Source: Candidatus Sumerlaeota bacterium (GTDB lineage Bacteria; UBP6; UBA1177). From it: a stretch of DNA of 7,023 nucleotides. Location of the stretch: contig SLGQ01000029.1 of NCBI GenBank assembly GCA_007136595.1, positions 1 to 7,023 of the forward strand, given 5' to 3'. Shown here piece by piece: positions 1 to 5,157 of this stretch. The notes under the pieces are model-generated. The model had not been told where the DNA came from, did not search any database, and saw nothing but the letters and a program-made list of their open reading frames with translations. The position numbers and the translations under genes were made by a program. Position 1 is the stretch's first letter. The number at the start of each line of letters is the position of its first letter.

Positions 1-331
1 CTGCCGATTCTTCAAGGAAGAAGAACCGCGTTTTTGCAGGATCTACCTTGAAAATGTTTCTGGCATCCTCGTCACGGATGACAAGAAGCCTGCCGGTCCT
101 GTAAGGGTTCTGCGGATCTGAACCGTCCTTCACCACACACAACATAACACCTTCCTTCATGTGCTGTTTACAAGTGTCGCAGGGTTCGCGATTCCATACC
201 GCTTTCCGTGGAGCTTCCCTGTCTCCTTTAAGCCTGCCGGGAATGATGAGTTCATTCTTTTCACCGCCGCAGAAGAAGCAGATACTTATTGACGGATTAA
301 GTCCGCGCTTTTCCGATAGTGTTACAGTCAT
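1..331 (-). CDS. Partial phage/mobile-element-type protein with two CxxC pairs (3' end cut by window edge)
   Basis: An open frame of 110 codons runs from an ATG at 329-331 off the left edge, so the C-terminus is missing. The start is set by an AAGGAGG ribosome binding site 8 bases upstream. Two cysteine pairs, C18-F-F-C21 and C51-D-T-C54, look like a zinc ribbon or zinc knuckle. Between them lies a basic stretch with GRLKGDREAPRK. I recall similar small proteins of unknown function in phage and plasmid genomes, but this is memory rather than a search result. The gene begins 16 bases after the DUF2958 stop on the same strand, and both share an identical 15-base leader, so they are probably co-transcribed. 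No enzymatic function can be assigned. The reading frame is secure, the zinc role is inferred, and the mobile-element link rests on gene type and context. Confidence 0.8.
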   Translation of the reverse strand, partial: MTVTLSEKRGLNPSISICFFCGGEKNELIIPGRLKGDREAPRKAVWNREPCDTCKQHMKEGVMLCVVKDGSDPQNPYRTGRLLVIRDEDARNIFKVDPAKTRFFFLEESA

Positions 332-339
332 AGTTGTTA

Positions 340-354
340 CCTCCTTGTTAAAGT
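340..354 (-). promoter_or_regulatory. Translation leader with RBS, copy 2 of a 15-base repeat
   Basis: The minus strand reads ACTTTAACAAGGAGG, identical over 15 bases to 673-687. It contains the TAA stop of the DUF2958 gene and a strong AAGGAGG ribosome binding site that fixes the start of the double-CxxC protein at 331. Confidence 0.75.
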
Positions 355-667
355 CTTTTTTTCATAACATCAGCCAGAGTATGATCGTATCCGAAATGGA
401 TATCACGCTCGATACCAAGACCTCCCGGGAGCTTTATTGACTCCAGCTCTTCGAGACTGAAATAACCGAGCTCCGCAAACCTGCGGTCGCCGAGATCCAC
501 ATAACCGAAGAAATTCCCGGTTTCAGGATCGTACTCCGTGGCGTACCATGTAGCCGCTCCGTACGGATTGAAGAACTTCACGACCACATTTACCTGATCG
601 GGGGATTCCCGTCATGCGTGTACAGCGGCGGCAGTCTCTTCAAAATCTCCTTCGTTAAAAGTTTCAT
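348..667 (-). pseudogene. DUF2958-family small protein, interrupted by a -1 frameshift in a C run
   Basis: The gene starts at ATG 665-667 with AAGGAGG 5 bases upstream and opens with MKLLTKEI, the usual start of DUF2958 proteins. After residue 23 the frame fails: minus-strand bases 604-600 are five Cs, and translation then reads I-R-stop at 590-592. Adding one C restores a 106-residue protein that continues DQVNVVVKFF, then the family-typical core TWYATEYDPETGNFFGY and the C-terminal HTLADVMKKRL, stopping at 348-350. The length and both halves fit one intact DUF2958 protein of unknown function, a family common on plasmids, integrative elements and phages. The break could be a sequencing error in a homopolymer, a true inactivating deletion, or less likely a translational slip on CCC. 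The larger second fragment has a GTG that could be mistaken for its start. Confidence 0.85.
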
Positions 668-672
668 AGGTG

Positions 673-687
673 CCTCCTTGTTAAAGT
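673..687 (-). promoter_or_regulatory. Translation leader with RBS, copy 1 of a 15-base repeat
   Basis: The minus strand reads ACTTTAACAAGGAGG, the same 15 bases as at 340-354. Its AAGGAGG lies 5 bases from the ATG at 667 and decides the true DUF2958 start, far upstream of the GTG left by the frameshift. Confidence 0.75.
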
Positions 688-733
688 TATAGAGTTTGTA
701 AAAGATAAAGTTTCTTAAAAGAAAAATTTGAGT

Positions 734-765
734 TGACAGACCCGGACACAGGTGTCGGACTGTCA
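734..765 (-). terminator. Stem-loop, possible terminator or operator
   Basis: TGACAG at 734-739 pairs with CTGTCA at 760-765. Inside are CC/GG and GACA/TGTC pairs, giving about 12 bp with a small internal bulge and a CAGG loop. Read on the minus strand, the hairpin is followed by CTCAAATTTTTCTTTT. It could therefore terminate transcription arriving from the tRNA side, although the T tract is offset by several bases. An operator for the DUF2958 transcript is equally possible. Confidence 0.35.
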
Positions 766-809
766 GATACTATTACTTATAACAGAAAATGGGAGGGATT
801 TTGATAAAG

Positions 810-842
810 ATGGGTGTAAAATGGGTGTAAAATGGGTGTAAA
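810..842 (+). repeat. Three perfect tandem copies of an 11-bp repeat
   Basis: ATGGGTGTAAA occurs at 810-820, 821-831 and 832-842 with no spacer. The period is about one helical turn, so bound proteins would sit on the same face of the DNA. The unit recurs at 929-951. Tandem direct repeats of about 10-11 bp beside a tRNA att site are typical of tyrosine-recombinase arm sites, whereas replication iterons are usually longer. Confidence 0.85.
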
Positions 843-864
843 ACGAGGGGCAATATCCAGACGA

Positions 865-873
865 CTACACCCT
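865..873 (-). repeat. Degenerate inverted copy of the 11-bp repeat core
   Basis: The minus strand reads AGGGTGTAG, seven of nine bases matching TGGGTGTAA, and lies between the two direct-repeat clusters in opposite orientation. One such match could be chance. Confidence 0.3.
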
Positions 874-883
874 CTAAAAACAC

Positions 884-892
884 TTATCCTCA
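884..892 (+). other. DnaA-box-like 9-mer
   Basis: TTATCCTCA matches the strong DnaA box TTATCCACA at eight of nine positions and lies between the two repeat clusters. One near-match is weak evidence, but it leaves a small replication origin possible. Confidence 0.2.
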
Positions 893-928
893 ACACAGTC
901 TGGTTTAATGAAGCATAACGGAATTCAG

Positions 929-951
929 ATGGGTGTAAAAATGGGTGTAAA
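929..951 (+). repeat. Two further copies of the 11-bp repeat, 12-bp spacing
   Basis: ATGGGTGTAAA occurs at 929-939 and 941-951, separated by one A. The cluster is 86 bases from the triplet at 810-842 and about 107 bases from the end of tRNA-Glu. A split of three sites and two sites resembles the two arms of a phage attachment site. Confidence 0.85.
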
Positions 952-1057
952 TCATAGAGGTCACCCCCCGTTAATTGGGGTTAAATAGGCATTTTCAGCA
1001 CTTTTTAACTTTGCACTTGAATTGGACTTAACTTTCCGAAATAACTCAGGAAAAGAG

Positions 1058-1100
1058 TGGCGACCCTACGGGGAATCGAACCCCGGTTTGCGGCGTGAGA
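1058..1100. other. Possible attachment site (att core) at the tRNA-Glu 3' end
   Basis: Integrative elements often recombine within the T arm and 3' end of tRNA genes and restore the tRNA. Here the tRNA is intact, mobile-element-type genes and tandem 11-bp repeats lie immediately past its 3' end, and base composition changes across it. The matching second core copy would lie outside the window, so the site and its exact limits are inferred. Confidence 0.4.
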
Positions 1101-1132
1101 GGCCGCCGTCCTAACCGCTAGACGATAGGGTC
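1058..1132 (-). tRNA. tRNA-Glu (anticodon CUC), CCA encoded
   Basis: The minus strand folds as a complete cloverleaf. The acceptor stem is GACCCTA/TAGGGTC with discriminator G and an encoded CCA at 1058-1060. The D arm contains TCTAGCGGTTAGGA, the anticodon stem is GCGGC/GCCGC with loop CTCTCAC giving anticodon CUC, and the T arm is CGGGG-TTCGAAT-CCCCG. It decodes GAG. It lies 16 bases downstream of tRNA-Gln and is probably processed from the same transcript. No clear terminator follows its 3' end; the sequence changes directly to the repeat-bearing region, as expected if an element inserted there. Confidence 0.96.
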
Positions 1133-1148
1133 TGAATTGAAATAAGAA

Positions 1149-1222
1149 TGGATCCCGGACAAGGATTCGAACCTTGATTGGCGGAGCCAGAACCCGCAGT
1201 CCTGCCATTGGACGATCCGGGA
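1149..1222 (-). tRNA. tRNA-Gln (anticodon CUG), CCA encoded
   Basis: The minus strand gives acceptor stem TCCCGGA/TCCGGGA, discriminator U, and an encoded CCA at 1149-1151. The D arm is GTCC-AATGGCA-GGAC, and the anticodon stem GCGGG/TCCGC with loop TTCTGGC gives anticodon CUG. The T arm is CAAGG-TTCGAAT-CCTTG. It decodes CAG. The first pair is U1-A72, a feature of bacterial tRNA-Gln recognised by the GatCAB amidotransferase. The U discriminator is less usual than G. Its 5' end is only 7 bases from the stop codon of the upstream exported-protein gene, so co-transcription is likely. Confidence 0.94.
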
Positions 1223-1229
1223 TCCTCAG

Positions 1230-1583
1230 TTATTTAAAGATCCTTGCATATACTTTATCATCCCAGTTAATGACATATATCTTGTGCCAGAATGATGAGG
1301 GCTTGAGGTTATAAAATGCATGTACCCGGAAACCTTCTTCATTGAGATAAAGGTCTTCCCTGATGTATTTATCTTCCCCAAGCTTTGCCCTGACTTGTTT
1401 AACCGAAGTATCAAAATCTCTAGTTAATTGATACTTTCCTTCACCCACCCTTGCGGCCTGGTGAGGCAGATACTTCAAGTTCAAGTCAGATGCAAGAATC
1501 CCGAAACTCAAAAATAAAAGAACAAAAAAAGCGAGGGATTTGTAACACAAATGCCCAAATCTGTCAACTAAAAGATGTTTCAT
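1230..1583 (-). CDS. Small exported protein of unknown function
   Basis: The 117-residue product has a basic N-terminus and a hydrophobic stretch at residues 16-31 (KSLAFFVLLFLSFGILAS), which reads as a Sec signal peptide with a possible cut after A31, or as a membrane anchor. The remaining 85 or so residues are charged and end in a Trp/Tyr-rich tail (FWHKIYVINWDDKVYARIFK). I do not recognise a family. The 16 residues before the hydrophobic stretch are long for a signal peptide, but there is no later Met before it. The ribosome binding site is weak. The gene starts 52 bases after the FxLYD lipoprotein stop, a gap without a clear promoter or terminator, and ends 7 bases before tRNA-Gln. It probably belongs to the same transcription unit as its neighbours and may be followed by the tRNAs. 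Confidence 0.75.
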   Translation of the reverse strand: MKHLLVDRFGHLCYKSLAFFVLLFLSFGILASDLNLKYLPHQAARVGEGKYQLTRDFDTSVKQVRAKLGEDKYIREDLYLNEEGFRVHAFYNLKPSSFWHKIYVINWDDKVYARIFK

Positions 1584-1635
1584 GGTAACAACCGCATAAT
1601 ATTACTATTCTATTCCAACACTTCACAAAATTCGA

Positions 1636-2634
1636 CTATTTAGCCTGATCCTGAAGTTCCTTTATTCTGTCTTGAAGAGCTTTCTCTCTTTCCCACATCT
1701 CTTTAAGCTGTCTTCTTGCTTCTTCGTCAGCTTTCTTTGTGTCTTCTATCAGCCTCTGAAGAGCATCTCTTTCTTTATTTTCTTTGGCAAGCTCTTCTTT
1801 TGTTATGGGCTGACCATCTATCAGGTAAAAGTTATAGGTAAGAGGCTGATTCGGATCCCACTCTTCCGGAATATCTCTGACATGCGTTCTGAAAACTTTG
1901 ACACTGTTAGGAAGAAGAGATTGTCTAAGTCCTTCAAAACGGATGTCAACTACAGGCAGAAACTGTGCAATATGGATGACATCTCCGCTTGAATCACGGA
2001 ACCATACCCTTACACCTACCCTGATAAGATCAAGGTCATCACTGGCATTGAGGATCGAACCGTATAATTCAGCCCATCCTTCACGATCGGGAACCTTTCT
2101 TCCAACTATTTCATCTATTTTTATAAGTCCCTGATAATCTTTGAGCAATCTTTCAAGCCTTCTCTGCTCTCCTTTTTCTTTTTCAACTTGAGCCATCACA
2201 GTATCCTGCTCAATTTTAAATTCTCCGCCTTCTTTAACAACACGGACATTGAAAACAAGAGTCTGGTCCTGATCCATAACATGTGCCATTCTTCCTACAT
2301 TTGCAGTCTGGGCAGTACCTTCAATGAAGTCCCCTGTCTCTTTGTCAACAACTATTGTTGCTCTTGCAGCACGAAGCTCTCTTCCTATTTTCCCTTTATA
2401 CCTTGTGGTGGCATGATCTCTAAATGATTCAAAATCAACCACTTCTTTCATTTTTGAAGAAAGAAAATTATTGTAAACATCTTCAATGGACCCTTCTCTT
2501 TCATCTACAGCATCTCTTATTGAATAGAGATACGACTGAATGTAATCACTCAACTGCTCTTCAATAGTTTTTGTTCTCTTGCAGGATACTAAAACTGCTA
2601 CGATAAGCAGTAATACTGTCAACAACTTTTTCAT
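1636..2634 (-). CDS. Lipoprotein with FxLYD-like domain and C-terminal coiled coil
   Basis: The product is 332 residues. I chose the ATG at 2632-2634 over one 27 bases upstream because it gives MKKLLTVLLLIVAVLVSCKR, a clean lipoprotein signal with lipobox L-V-S-C (lipid-modified C18), and has AGGAGG 6 bases before it. Residues about 24-150 are mixed helix and strand and may be NTF2-like, but this is a weak guess. Residues about 186-258 (AELYGSILNASDD, then VGVRVWFRDSSGDVI and LLPNSVKVFRTHVRDIP) fit the FxLYD pattern of a beta-sandwich found in envelope proteins. Residues 278-332 are dense in Glu, Lys, Arg and Gln and form a likely coiled coil. It should be anchored in the inner or outer membrane and face the periplasm. 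The function is unknown. It follows the PPC-repeat protein by 46 bases. Confidence 0.88.
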   Translation of the reverse strand: MKKLLTVLLLIVAVLVSCKRTKTIEEQLSDYIQSYLYSIRDAVDEREGSIEDVYNNFLSSKMKEVVDFESFRDHATTRYKGKIGRELRAARATIVVDKETGDFIEGTAQTANVGRMAHVMDQDQTLVFNVRVVKEGGEFKIEQDTVMAQVEKEKGEQRRLERLLKDYQGLIKIDEIVGRKVPDREGWAELYGSILNASDDLDLIRVGVRVWFRDSSGDVIHIAQFLPVVDIRFEGLRQSLLPNSVKVFRTHVRDIPEEWDPNQPLTYNFYLIDGQPITKEELAKENKERDALQRLIEDTKKADEEARRQLKEMWEREKALQDRIKELQDQAK

Positions 2635-2640
2635 AAAAAT

Positions 2641-2646
2641 CCTCCT
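2641..2646 (-). promoter_or_regulatory. Ribosome binding site fixing the FxLYD lipoprotein start
   Basis: AGGAGG on the minus strand, 6 bases before the ATG at 2634. The longer alternative start at 2661 lies upstream of this site, so the shorter lipoprotein form is preferred. Confidence 0.8.
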
Positions 2647-2680
2647 GATTGTAAAAAACACTGTTTCATTAACGATATAT

Positions 2681-4624
2681 TCACTTTATCCTTATGTCAA
2701 GAATATAATTTCCAACAATATTCATTGATGGAATATGGGAGCTTTCACTCATAAAAGGTTTTACCTGAACATCATATACCACACCTTTTTTTACCGGAAA
2801 TGTCAAATGGCTGTACTTGTTATAGCTGAGAAACTCTATCATATTGTTATTCTTTTTCATTTCCAGATCATTGTATTTAAGTGTTACCACCGTATTAATG
2901 TGAAAATAATCAAGAGAATTTATATCGGGTGCAGTTGTCAGATGCAAAATTCCGCTTTCCCATGCGGTGATTGTAAAGTTGTTCTCTACAAAAAAATTAT
3001 CTGTATCTATGAGACCCTGATATGAACCGTCTTTATGAACAGGAACCGGTGTCGTTTCAAAACCGTTTGTCCATTCCACAAAATTTTGCTCAATTTCACT
3101 TATCCTTAAATTCATTAAGTTTTCACTTTTCTGGTCGCAGGTTGACAAATAAAATCCAAAAAGCAGTTCTTCAGTTTTTTCATATCTATAGACATAAAAA
3201 CGGTTATCTTTTGAAGGTGGAACAAAAGCAAAGGGGAGTCCATCCGAGCTGAAAATATGAAATCCTGCCGTATTTGTTACACCTGATAATTTAATTTCAA
3301 AGAAATCGCCATCTTCAGGCATTTTCCATCTTCTGAATATCCATTTACACTCTTGAGGCTCAAGCCATTCGAGGACTTTGTTGTCAAACTGCAGCAAATA
3401 ATGAATATCCGCTGTTTTTTCAACTGAAAAATTATAAGGGATACCCCTGCCTTCAAGATAAAGATAGGCTGACCCTGTAAAAGGCATATACATGTTAATA
3501 TGGTGCAGGTGTTCCCCACTTAACTGACTGAACCTTAACGGTATTATCATTGCCCCTGTCATAGAGTGACTCCCTGCCCAAATTTGTGCGGAGAACTCTT
3601 TTTCATTGCCTGTTTCTATCGAAAAATTAAACAACTGTCCTTTTTGAAAAGGATATTTAAATATATCAACATCATCGCTCCGGATGCCGTTTATGAGTAT
3701 CGATTCAGAATCAAGTTCACCTGAAACAGGGCCATAACCTGTTCTGTTTGCATATTTATAAAGATTGTTCGGCTCAAGCTCTCTGTCAGGAAGATGCTCT
3801 GTAAAAGTAACTTCAAAAGTGTCTGTGCCCCCAACAGTCAGATCGGCAAGGATTCTCCCTATTACAAGTATAGTGTTTGAATCCTTTTGAAAACGACCGT
3901 AAATAAGAGGATCAAGTTTTCCGCTATGGTAATCTTCATCATCACTTCCAATAACTGTCTGTCTTCCGTCACAGTCATAGACAAACATGAACTTGTCACT
4001 CGAAAGGCTTTTTGTTGAATTGAGATTTATCTGATGGAAGCCATCATTTTCATTACGGATAACAACTGTTTCAATATTTCCGTAACTGTCTGAAAACCCG
4101 CTTTTAAACGACTTTCCCGGTTTTAAAACCGGGTGTTTATCATCTTCGCAGATATGGTAAGAGTTTACTCTGAAATAATATACAAATCCACCAACTTTTT
4201 CTTCCTCTTCAAACACATTTCTCTTGTCGCCTATTTCAAAATAATGCCAACCTGTTACAGCGGCAGGAAACTCTGCGACATATCTTCCGGGAGTTTTAAA
4301 AAGTACAAACTCATTTTGTCCCGACCCTGTCGCATGACCGACATAGGGTCTAAAATTTTCATCTTCACTTTCAAATTCAAAAACAATGATCGAGCCTGAC
4401 GGTTTCCAGATTTTAAAAAGGTCTCTGTCGGGAACACCGGAAACCGGCTCTCCTATTCTACCTCTATAAACATTTCCAACCGATATTTCATTTGCCAGAT
4501 GTTGCTGATCATTAGGCTCTTTTTCGTCAATTATATGGCCGTCTCTCCACTCTTCCTGTGTACATGAAAACGGGCTTGAAAAAAGATATAAAAAAATCAG
4601 CAACAGGGGAGTAAATTTAGTCAT
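2681..4624 (-). CDS. Large secreted or lipid-anchored protein with repeated PPC-like beta domains
   Basis: The 647-residue product begins with a signal sequence (residues 1-20, PLLLIFLYLFSS) ending before C21. If C21 is lipidated, the lipobox P-F-S-C is poor, so plain secretion is also possible. Two regions carry the opening of bacterial pre-peptidase C-terminal (PPC) domains. EPND at 36-39 leads to PDRDLFKIW at 65-73, and EPNN at 284-287 leads to DDVDIFKYPFQKGQLFNF at 317-334. Sequences between and after them (about 165-275, 405-510 and 515-647) have the same beta-rich, Gly/Asp-turn character and may be diverged copies. No protease or glycosidase motif is visible, so a binding or structural role is more likely than catalysis. 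The start overlaps the end of the thioredoxin gene by 8 bases (ATGACTAA), which implies translational coupling and tight operon membership. Confidence 0.85.
   Translation of the reverse strand: MTKFTPLLLIFLYLFSSPFSCTQEEWRDGHIIDEKEPNDQQHLANEISVGNVYRGRIGEPVSGVPDRDLFKIWKPSGSIIVFEFESEDENFRPYVGHATGSGQNEFVLFKTPGRYVAEFPAAVTGWHYFEIGDKRNVFEEEEKVGGFVYYFRVNSYHICEDDKHPVLKPGKSFKSGFSDSYGNIETVVIRNENDGFHQINLNSTKSLSSDKFMFVYDCDGRQTVIGSDDEDYHSGKLDPLIYGRFQKDSNTILVIGRILADLTVGGTDTFEVTFTEHLPDRELEPNNLYKYANRTGYGPVSGELDSESILINGIRSDDVDIFKYPFQKGQLFNFSIETGNEKEFSAQIWAGSHSMTGAMIIPLRFSQLSGEHLHHINMYMPFTGSAYLYLEGRGIPYNFSVEKTADIHYLLQFDNKVLEWLEPQECKWIFRRWKMPEDGDFFEIKLSGVTNTAGFHIFSSDGLPFAFVPPSKDNRFYVYRYEKTEELLFGFYLSTCDQKSENLMNLRISEIEQNFVEWTNGFETTPVPVHKDGSYQGLIDTDNFFVENNFTITAWESGILHLTTAPDINSLDYFHINTVVTLKYNDLEMKKNNNMIEFLSYNKYSHLTFPVKKGVVYDVQVKPFMSESSHIPSMNIVGNYILDIRIK
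4116..4133. repeat. 18-bp perfect palindrome inside a coding region
   Basis: CCCGGTTTTAAAACCGGG is fully self-complementary and encodes part of the P-V-L-K-P-G stretch near residue 168 of the PPC-repeat protein. It may be a coding coincidence. No T tract follows on either strand, so it is not a terminator. Confidence 0.6.
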
Positions 4625-5150
4625 CTTTCAACCAGTCCAAAATAGTGTTTTCAGAAACCGGGCCTGTATGAACTTTTTTTATAACTCCGTCAACAACAAA
4701 AACGGTTAAAGGAAGAAAAGAAACATGCATCTCTTCAAAAAGTTCATCATCTGCAATGATATTTGTGTGAGACAGCCTCAAAGATGAGAAAACTCTGGGA
4801 TTAAAAGGTTTTTTAAGCACCCCTACAACTCTTACATTCCTTGAAATATTAGACAAGTTATGGACTTCTTTAAGACATCCGTTGCACCATGTTGCCCAGA
4901 AGTTAACAATAGTTTTTCCCGTTGATATGTCAATTCTCGTATTTCTGTTGTTTGAGGGGTCTATGCCTGTTATTTCAGAAAACTCCCGTCCCGGAAGAAA
5001 TATTGAAGCACCATAGTAAGAGATGACATTGTGCCCTATTATCAAAAAAACAAGGGAAACAATTACCGCAGTAAGTATCTTGTCTTTACGGGAACGCTTT
5101 TTCCCGGAATGCTCTTTCTTGCTATCATTATTGTTAACTTTATCTGTCAT
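4617..5150 (-). CDS. Membrane-anchored thioredoxin-like protein (TlpA/ResA type)
   Basis: The product is 177 residues from the ATG at 5148-5150, 7 bases after the stop of the CoA-binding gene. A start at 5186 is possible but would overlap that gene by 29 bases and add no signal. A basic, hydrophilic N-terminus is followed by one membrane segment at about residues 25-43 (ILTAVIVSLVFLIIGHNVI), which places the thioredoxin fold in the periplasm. The redox motif is W88-C89-N-G-C92 in NFWATWCNGC, and P147 in SFLPLTVFV is the cis-proline that closes the active site. This family reduces or exchanges disulfides in exported proteins, for example in cytochrome c maturation. No ccm or ccs gene is visible here, so the client is unknown. 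The spacer residues Asn-Gly are less common than Pro-X. The ribosome binding site is weak, consistent with coupling to the gene before it. Confidence 0.9.
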   Translation of the reverse strand: MTDKVNNNDSKKEHSGKKRSRKDKILTAVIVSLVFLIIGHNVISYYGASIFLPGREFSEITGIDPSNNRNTRIDISTGKTIVNFWATWCNGCLKEVHNLSNISRNVRVVGVLKKPFNPRVFSSLRLSHTNIIADDELFEEMHVSFLPLTVFVVDGVIKKVHTGPVSENTILDWLKDD

Positions 5151-5157
5151 GATATAC

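Larger units (their letters stand above)
668..1057. other. Non-coding junction region between tRNA-Glu and the mobile-element-type genes
   Basis: No convincing gene lies in these 390 bases. They hold a stem-loop (734-765), two clusters of an 11-bp direct repeat (810-842 and 929-951), a degenerate inverted copy between them (865-873), a DnaA-box-like 9-mer (884-892), a C4/G4 inverted repeat (966-980) and a doubled TTAACTTT (1006-1013 and 1029-1036). I see no strong sigma-70 promoter, although the minus-strand genes to the left need one somewhere here. The layout suits an attachment-site arm region or a small iteron origin better than a simple intergenic gap. Confidence 0.6.

Noticed and set aside
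159..440. 93-codon plus-strand open frame
   Set aside because: It lies antisense to two better-supported genes with strong ribosome binding sites, and its translation resembles no protein family.
348..587. 79-residue gene starting at GTG 585-587
   Set aside because: This is the C-terminal part of the frameshifted DUF2958 gene; the real start with a strong RBS is at 667.
733..773. Plus-strand sigma-70 promoter beginning TTGACA at 733
   Set aside because: The nearest -10-like hexamer (TACTAT at 768-773) is 29 bases away, no gene follows on the plus strand, and the TTGACA is part of the stem-loop.
1031..1056. Rho-independent terminator after tRNA-Glu
   Set aside because: The possible stem (TTTTCC with GGAAAG) is short, has an 11-base loop and is not followed by a T run.
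1005..1208. 67-codon minus-strand open frame
   Set aside because: It runs through both tRNA genes and has no ribosome binding site; the tRNAs explain the sequence.
1584..1635. Promoter for the small exported gene
   Set aside because: The best pair (TTGTGA, then TAATAT) matches consensus at only four of six bases each, too weak to claim.
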